Below, piece after piece: positions 8,791 through 12,416 of a stretch of 12,416 bases of DNA. This DNA is from Baffinella frigidus (Eukaryota > Cryptophyceae > Cryptomonadales > Baffinellaceae), in assembly GCA_026770585.1 (NCBI GenBank), contig MU648465.1, positions 1 to 12,416 on the forward strand, read 5' to 3'. The position numbers and the translations under genes are program-made. The notes beneath the pieces are model-generated. The model saw only the letters and a list, made by a program, of their open reading frames with translations, was not told the DNA's origin and did no database searches. Positions within the stretch are counted from its first letter, which is position 1; the number at the start of each line of letters is the position of its first letter.

Positions 8791-10378
8791 CGTCGGTCAG
8801 GGAACACATCGCAATTCAGCAGTACATGGTGAAGATCCATGGTTTTTGAATTACGATGGAACCTTAATCGGCTTCGACCCATGTGACACCGAGGTTCAGG
8901 GCATTTCGAACGGTCCGGATGAAATCCAAAAGGTACACAAGCGTTCCTGTGCTATCACTGATGACGATATTGCGCAGATTTCTGTGATCCCCAATGTGTT
9001 ATGCATGGGAGAAGGAACCGAATGTGAATTTTCTCCAGACGAACATTCCAGTCGTATATATCCTGTGAACCACGAATGTTTCCTACTGGTCAAAGACAAC
9101 CCAACTCGCGAGTCTACAGGAACTACAATGATCACTGGCGCACAAGATGACCGAATTGTACGGTTCAAGTATGCGCTAATCCCACCAGGGTTCACATTCA
9201 AAACACACGGTGTAACTACTTCAACCTTGCACACAATAGGCCAGGCCAATCCTTTTTTTCAGTACCGTGAATACACGCCTTTTAAAGGTACATGGAAAGG
9301 TATACACTGCGACATTAGAGCATTTGAACTCACAAAAGGAATTGCGGTTTCTCTTGGATTTCGGAAGTTTGATCTGGAAATTGATGGTGATCAAGACAAT
9401 TTGAGAATGGAAAACATTTTGTATGTCCCGAGTCATGATCACACAGAGGCACCCGTATTTCCTGAGGTATGGAGCCACACAGTCGAAGAAGCTATTTACA
9501 CGGGCTCCGAGATCCATTCACACGTACCACGATACCTCTCAGACTACTATGAGAGTGTCCCGCGCAATACTGTTGAAAATCCAATGTTGCACCTATATGA
9601 CACTACCACCAAAGCACCTTCTGTTCGTGGTATGGATACACCAATGAGTGCTAATGCGTTCAAGCAAACAACTACGTTTGAACCGTTCCCCGCCATACGA
9701 TTTGAACAAGATTCTTCTGATGATACTAAAGTCAAGTACACCCAGATCAGTCGAGAGGATCCATCTAAACTAGCATTTGCACAGTTTGCAGACCACCAGT
9801 TACCAGGTGTATTGTTCGATGCTGCATACCCATCTGCACTGCATACAGAAGCGGATGGAGTATATGTATCTGTTGGGAATTTTCGACACCTTGCGCAGTC
9901 CAAATTGAATGCTGGTAAAGATATGACGTGCGATGCATGTGTGAAGGTCCGGAGGCGGACTCATGCTCGCTGGGACACCGCTTCGAACCCTAAACGAACC
10001 ATCGGTTTTCCGGTTCCACCTGGCATAATCACAGGGAGACATCATACAACCCACGCCAGTCAAATCCGAACCTTTCAGGATATTATAACTAGTTCTGCAA
10101 CCTCTCACAACGCACCGTGGAATCTACTGGGCGAGACGCCCAACCAATTCAAACAACTCGTCAAGGACAGCCTGCCCCTGCTCTACATAAACGTTGACGA
10201 CATCACCAATCCTCCCGTTGGTGGGAGATCTTCTAAGTGGGGAGAGAGGGGATCGGCTGGAGCAGCTAAAAAAATACTGAAATCAATTGGTAAGGGACTA
10301 ATTCCATTGCTTGGTAAGGGACTAATTCCATTGCTGGGTCTGATACAGGGGTATACAGCTCTGACGTCGATCGTGTGA
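8729..10378 (+). CDS. giant protein continuation, segment 4 (frame 2)
   Basis: Frame 2 is open for 549 codons, closed by TGA at 10376-10378. The GTG at 8750 would give 542 residues, while the first in-frame ATG is at 9004, so there is no good independent start. The product is beta-rich in its first two thirds (for example RFKYALIPPGFTF at about 9161-9199), suggesting a lectin- or jelly-roll-like fold, but this is only an impression. A C-x2-C pair at 9929-9940 is followed by a basic stretch, VKVRRRTHAR. The C-terminal end is Gly/Lys/Leu/Ile-rich and includes a perfect eight-residue tandem duplication. It has fewer cysteines (about eight) than the other segments. The segment overlaps the next frame by GTGTGA. 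It could be a separate gene starting at GTG, but its placement between two stretches of the same frame favours a frameshifted part of the giant gene. Confidence 0.65.
   Translation, partial: AIASCKDVSLKTLTPKRWFFDVGQGTHRNSAVHGEDPWFLNYDGTLIGFDPCDTEVQGISNGPDEIQKVHKRSCAITDDDIAQISVIPNVLCMGEGTECEFSPDEHSSRIYPVNHECFLLVKDNPTRESTGTTMITGAQDDRIVRFKYALIPPGFTFKTHGVTTSTLHTIGQANPFFQYREYTPFKGTWKGIHCDIRAFELTKGIAVSLGFRKFDLEIDGDQDNLRMENILYVPSHDHTEAPVFPEVWSHTVEEAIYTGSEIHSHVPRYLSDYYESVPRNTVENPMLHLYDTTTKAPSVRGMDTPMSANAFKQTTTFEPFPAIRFEQDSSDDTKVKYTQISREDPSKLAFAQFADHQLPGVLFDAAYPSALHTEADGVYVSVGNFRHLAQSKLNAGKDMTCDACVKVRRRTHARWDTASNPKRTIGFPVPPGIITGRHHTTHASQIRTFQDIITSSATSHNAPWNLLGETPNQFKQLVKDSLPLLYINVDDITNPPVGGRSSKWGERGSAGAAKKILKSIGKGLIPLLGKGLIPLLGLIQGYTALTSIV
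10250..10375 (+). other. Gly/Lys-rich amphipathic tail of segment 4
   Basis: The last 40 or so residues of the frame 2 segment begin with GSAGAAKKILKSIGKG, continue through the duplicated GKGLIPLL unit and end in GLIQGYTALTSIV. This small-residue, Lys-plus-Leu/Ile composition is typical of membrane-interacting amphipathic peptides. Whether it acts on membranes is unknown. Confidence 0.35.
10289..10336 (+). repeat. 24-bp tandem duplication, two copies
   Basis: The unit GGTAAGGGACTAATTCCATT-GCTT occurs at 10289-10312 and again at 10313-10336, with only the last base differing (T then G). In frame 2 it encodes GKGLIPLL twice, so the duplication keeps the reading frame. Each copy carries a TAA in frame 1 (10291-10293 and 10315-10317), which shows that this stretch can only have been read in another frame. 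The near-identity suggests a recent slippage or unequal-exchange event. Confidence 0.9.
10318..10378 (+). other. frame 2 to frame 1 transition (GTGTGA overlap)
   Basis: Frame 1 last stops at TAA 10315-10317 and frame 2 ends at TGA 10376-10378, so the return to frame 1 happens between 10318 and 10375. A GTG in frame 1 at 10375-10377 overlaps the frame 2 TGA, giving GTGTGA, which resembles coupled start/stop overlaps. In a eukaryotic or viral giant gene a simple indel is more likely. The transition lies within 40 bases of the tandem duplication. Confidence 0.6.
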
Positions 10379-11475
10379 AGATCAACAATGATCAGTTGTT
10401 GAATGAATACATCAGTCTCTACCCGGAAGAAGCAAGATTGGTGTACAGTGCTGCAAAATGGCCTAAGTTGGCACACCATTGGTTCGAGGTGTACAAACGT
10501 GAAGGGTTATTTTCGGTCGGTGCTCATGAAAACAAGGAAAAACGGCCACACGCGACCATAGCAATACCACCCAGTGGTGTGGTCGCATACGAGATCGGAT
10601 TAGGTGCCGGCATAAAGTGTATCAATACCACAGTAAGTGATGATTATTCTCATGCTTGTAATGTGCTCAAGGTTGGTACACGGGTATACTCGAACGTGGT
10701 TCAATGTCGAACTTGTACATTCATCACGTCGACACTGTGCACGGGTACCAACAGATGTGGTGCACCAGAATGGTTACAGCCTTGGCTGACAGCACACCAA
10801 GACGGACTTAATTTTGGGATAAGGGAGGGAACACTTGACGGGTTGCGTTCTAGTCCAAGATGGGTGGTGGATATTGCGTGGGCTGCTCTGCGCACTGCAG
10901 TTATCAACCAACTTTCTCCAGACCCTGTTAGAAATGAGGCGTCTGCTGCACATGCACCAATAACGGAGAACTTTTCCATCCTGAACCCAGAAGGACCCGT
11001 ATTTAACAATAAATTCCAACAATTCCCACTGCAGTGGAGCTCATGGGGTAATTACAACCCGTTGGCGGCACTGACCTACGAGGCAACGACGGGAAAGTAT
11101 GACCCTGACTCGAAAAAAATGGATTTTTCGCAATGTTCTTCAGAGAAAGAGACCAACTTTGTTGACTATACCAAGTGTGATATGAATACTGGTATTGATT
11201 ACCTAGCTCAATCAGTGAAAGATAAGTTTCAACGTCAGCGCGGGGTCATTGTACCCACTGGAAAGCGCGCATCGTGGTTTATCACACGCGACCAGATGAC
11301 AGGCACTGGTACCGTCCCATTCTGGGCCAACGCACATCGTGAAGAGGCTGACCTATTTGCTTCATGGATTTTAAACTCCGAAGAACACTGTCGCAACCAC
11401 AATGCTGATAAACTGCAAAGTGTGTGTTTCATTGATGGTGATAAAATACGCACCTTCAACCCATGGCTTGGTTGA
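10375..11475 (+). CDS. giant protein continuation, segment 5 (frame 1)
   Basis: Frame 1 is open from 10318 and gives 366 residues if counted from the GTG at 10375; it closes with TGA at 11473-11475. The first in-frame ATG is not until about 11119, so a separate start is doubtful. The product carries a tight cysteine group, C-x2-C-x7-C-x5-C, with codons at 10705, 10714, 10738 and 10756 (CRTCTFITSTLCTGTNRC), and many Trp residues (PEWLQPWL, RWVVDIAWAAL, QWSSWGNYNPL). It ends in RTFNPWLG just before the stop, and the same frame resumes with DFSPLDNCDY. I recognise no enzyme motif. The disulfide-type cysteines and aromatic-rich sequence match the character of the first 7.4 kb, supporting a common origin. 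Confidence 0.68.
   Translation: MKINNDQLLNEYISLYPEEARLVYSAAKWPKLAHHWFEVYKREGLFSVGAHENKEKRPHATIAIPPSGVVAYEIGLGAGIKCINTTVSDDYSHACNVLKVGTRVYSNVVQCRTCTFITSTLCTGTNRCGAPEWLQPWLTAHQDGLNFGIREGTLDGLRSSPRWVVDIAWAALRTAVINQLSPDPVRNEASAAHAPITENFSILNPEGPVFNNKFQQFPLQWSSWGNYNPLAALTYEATTGKYDPDSKKMDFSQCSSEKETNFVDYTKCDMNTGIDYLAQSVKDKFQRQRGVIVPTGKRASWFITRDQMTGTGTVPFWANAHREEADLFASWILNSEEHCRNHNADKLQSVCFIDGDKIRTFNPWLG
11473..11475 (+). other. in-frame TGA, last interruption
   Basis: This TGA interrupts frame 1 between NPWLG and DFSPLDNCDY. Beyond it the frame is open for at least 313 codons to the window end. One substitution would explain it (TGA is one base from a Gly or an Arg codon). There is no gap and no promoter-like or start-like sequence here. 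Confidence 0.7.
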
Positions 11476-12416
11476 GACTTCTCCCCTCTCGACAACTGCG
11501 ACTATACATACCAACCGGATAAACACAGTAACATGCTGGACACTATATGCGCCTCTCCAAAATGTGAAGACGACCGCAATAGTGTGTTTTCACTTGAACA
11601 ATATGAAGATTTTATGGGTGATTACACTAAGCTTGCAGGGGTAAAATGTTGGGACCGCGATGGGCAAGTTCCAGAAAATATCGTCGTTGGTACCTCGCAA
11701 CGGAACAATCTGTGTTCTAAAACCTTGCTGGATAATCAGACATGTACACACCCACAAGGGACGCTTGCGGGTCAAGGCATGCCTGTCGAGAGTGTCTACG
11801 CAACTTTCAACCACGCAGAGCGTCTCAGTATGCACACTACAGAAAGTGAGAGTATCGACATGGGTGGACTGTTTGTACAACCATGTCACACGGTGTTCAA
11901 TGGGGTGGGGACTTCTGCTTTGAGTGACAACACAGCGGGGGGTGGGGTCCGAGTGTCACCATTCGACATTGCAGGGCATCACATCCGCTATCTGGTGAAT
12001 GTAGATGGGATCGTGGTGGGTGACGTGATGCTCCAGTCGTACAAAGACATGGAAGAAGCTGCGAACCAGAACGGGGTTGGGACCGAGTGGCTGAGATTCG
12101 ACGAATTTTCGGAAAACGCCCAGGTTACACCCGAAATCACATGGAAACCTTCATGGACCGACTGGGCATGTCCTCTACGACAGCAAGCATTCCTCAGTGG
12201 GGAACGTGTCGACTTCAGACCCCAATCTCCCAACCAGCGTCGCTCGCGTTTGCTTTTCTCTGATGCGAACAACAACCGATTCATACACCCAACACAGAAA
12301 ACCGGCGCCGGTGTCGCCTACGCCCACAGTGAATACTATACCAGCAACGGTGTCTGTGCATGTGCAACCAAACAAGAGTGTCAGTTCTCCGTGATTGACA
12401 CGCAGGTCTGTGGGTT
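11476..12416 (+). CDS. giant protein continuation, segment 6 (3' partial)
   Basis: Frame 1 has no stop for 313 codons from 11476 to the last base, so the segment runs off the window. It is easily missed because it has no stop inside the window; the shorter frames overlapping it on both strands are shadows. The product has twelve cysteines, including CASPKC at about 11551-11568, SKTLLDNQTC at about 11719-11748, WACPL at about 12166-12180, and a final group NGVCACATKQEC at about 12349-12384. Recognisable local features are an HPTQ turn near 12289-12300 and a stretch IRYLVNVDGIVVGDVML that looks like beta strands near 11986-12034. The first in-frame ATG is at about 11533. It continues the cysteine- and Trp-bearing style of the first segment, and sampled GC rises again (about 52% in one row). 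I do not recognise the family. Confidence 0.75.

Larger units (their letters stand above)
1..12416 (+). pseudogene. interrupted giant gene, incomplete at both ends
   Basis: Read as a whole, the window is one plus-strand coding unit of about 4,138 codons. Frame 1 is used for 1-8787 and again from about 10375 to the end; frame 2 is used between. The interruptions seen are TGA at 7399-7401, TAA at 8371-8373, a frame change between 8729 and 8787 (frame 1 stop TGA at 8788-8790), a frame change back between 10318 and 10375 (frame 2 stop TGA at 10376-10378), and TGA at 11473-11475. After each stop the reading frame resumes at once with no intergenic gap and no nearby ATG, which argues against independent genes. 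I infer a broken copy of a single giant cysteine-rich protein gene. Alternatives are sequencing or assembly errors, short introns, or recoding. Both ends of the gene lie outside the window, so its start, any signal peptide and its C terminus are unknown. Confidence 0.55.

Noticed and set aside
10268-10274. A7 run as a -1 slippery site explaining the return to frame 1
   Set aside because: A -1 shift here enters a frame that stops at TAA 10291-10293, and again at 10315, before reaching segment 5.
7453-11475. independent genes starting at GTG 7453, TTG 8458, GTG 8750 and GTG 10375
   Set aside because: These are only the first permissible codons after a stop. No ATG or ribosome-binding-type sequence supports them, and the open frames extend upstream to the preceding stop.
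1-12416. CRISPR arrays, tRNA or rRNA genes, insertion sequences, origins
   Set aside because: I saw no spaced direct repeats, cloverleaf or rRNA-like sequence, transposase motif or terminal inverted repeats. The window is coding-type sequence from end to end.

Overview
The window is almost entirely plus-strand coding sequence. It looks like the inside of one enormous gene that runs off both ends. Frame 1 is open from base 1 to a TGA at 7399-7401. The same frame then resumes directly, with a TAA at 8371-8373, a TGA at 8788-8790, a switch to frame 2 for about 1.6 kb, a return to frame 1 near 10375, one more TGA at 11473-11475, and open frame to the last base. That is about 4,138 codons of sequence with five apparent lesions (three in-frame stops and two frame changes), all between 7.4 and 11.5 kb.

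The separate open stretches are unlikely to be separate genes. None opens with a well-placed ATG, there is no intergenic space, and the coding character (cysteine-rich, Trp/Tyr-rich, mixed alpha/beta) continues straight across each stop. The simplest reading is a decayed or decaying copy of a very large, probably secreted or surface-exposed, cysteine-rich protein. Assembly or sequencing errors, small introns or stop-codon recoding are alternatives.

Region by region: 1-900 is a cysteine-containing mixed segment; about 900-1800 is beta-rich and resembles propeller blades; 1813-1938 is a cysteine cluster; 1980-2660 holds weakly hydrophobic helices; 2700-6500 is a long cysteine/tryptophan-bearing region that I cannot assign; 6556-6776 is a compact C-x5-C cysteine module; 7402-11475 is the broken part; 11476-12416 is an unbroken continuation. 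Rows I counted by hand are GC-richer before about 6 kb (57-63%) and after about 12 kb (52%) than between about 7.5 and 9.4 kb (30-38%).

Organism: a 2,466-codon reading frame with no intron, many disulfide-type cysteines and no Shine-Dalgarno-led genes point to a eukaryote, such as a microalga or other protist, or to a large DNA virus or integrated viral element of one. No hallmark viral, replication or mobile-element gene is present, so this cannot be decided here. I found no tRNA, rRNA, CRISPR array, insertion sequence, promoter or terminator that I could support.
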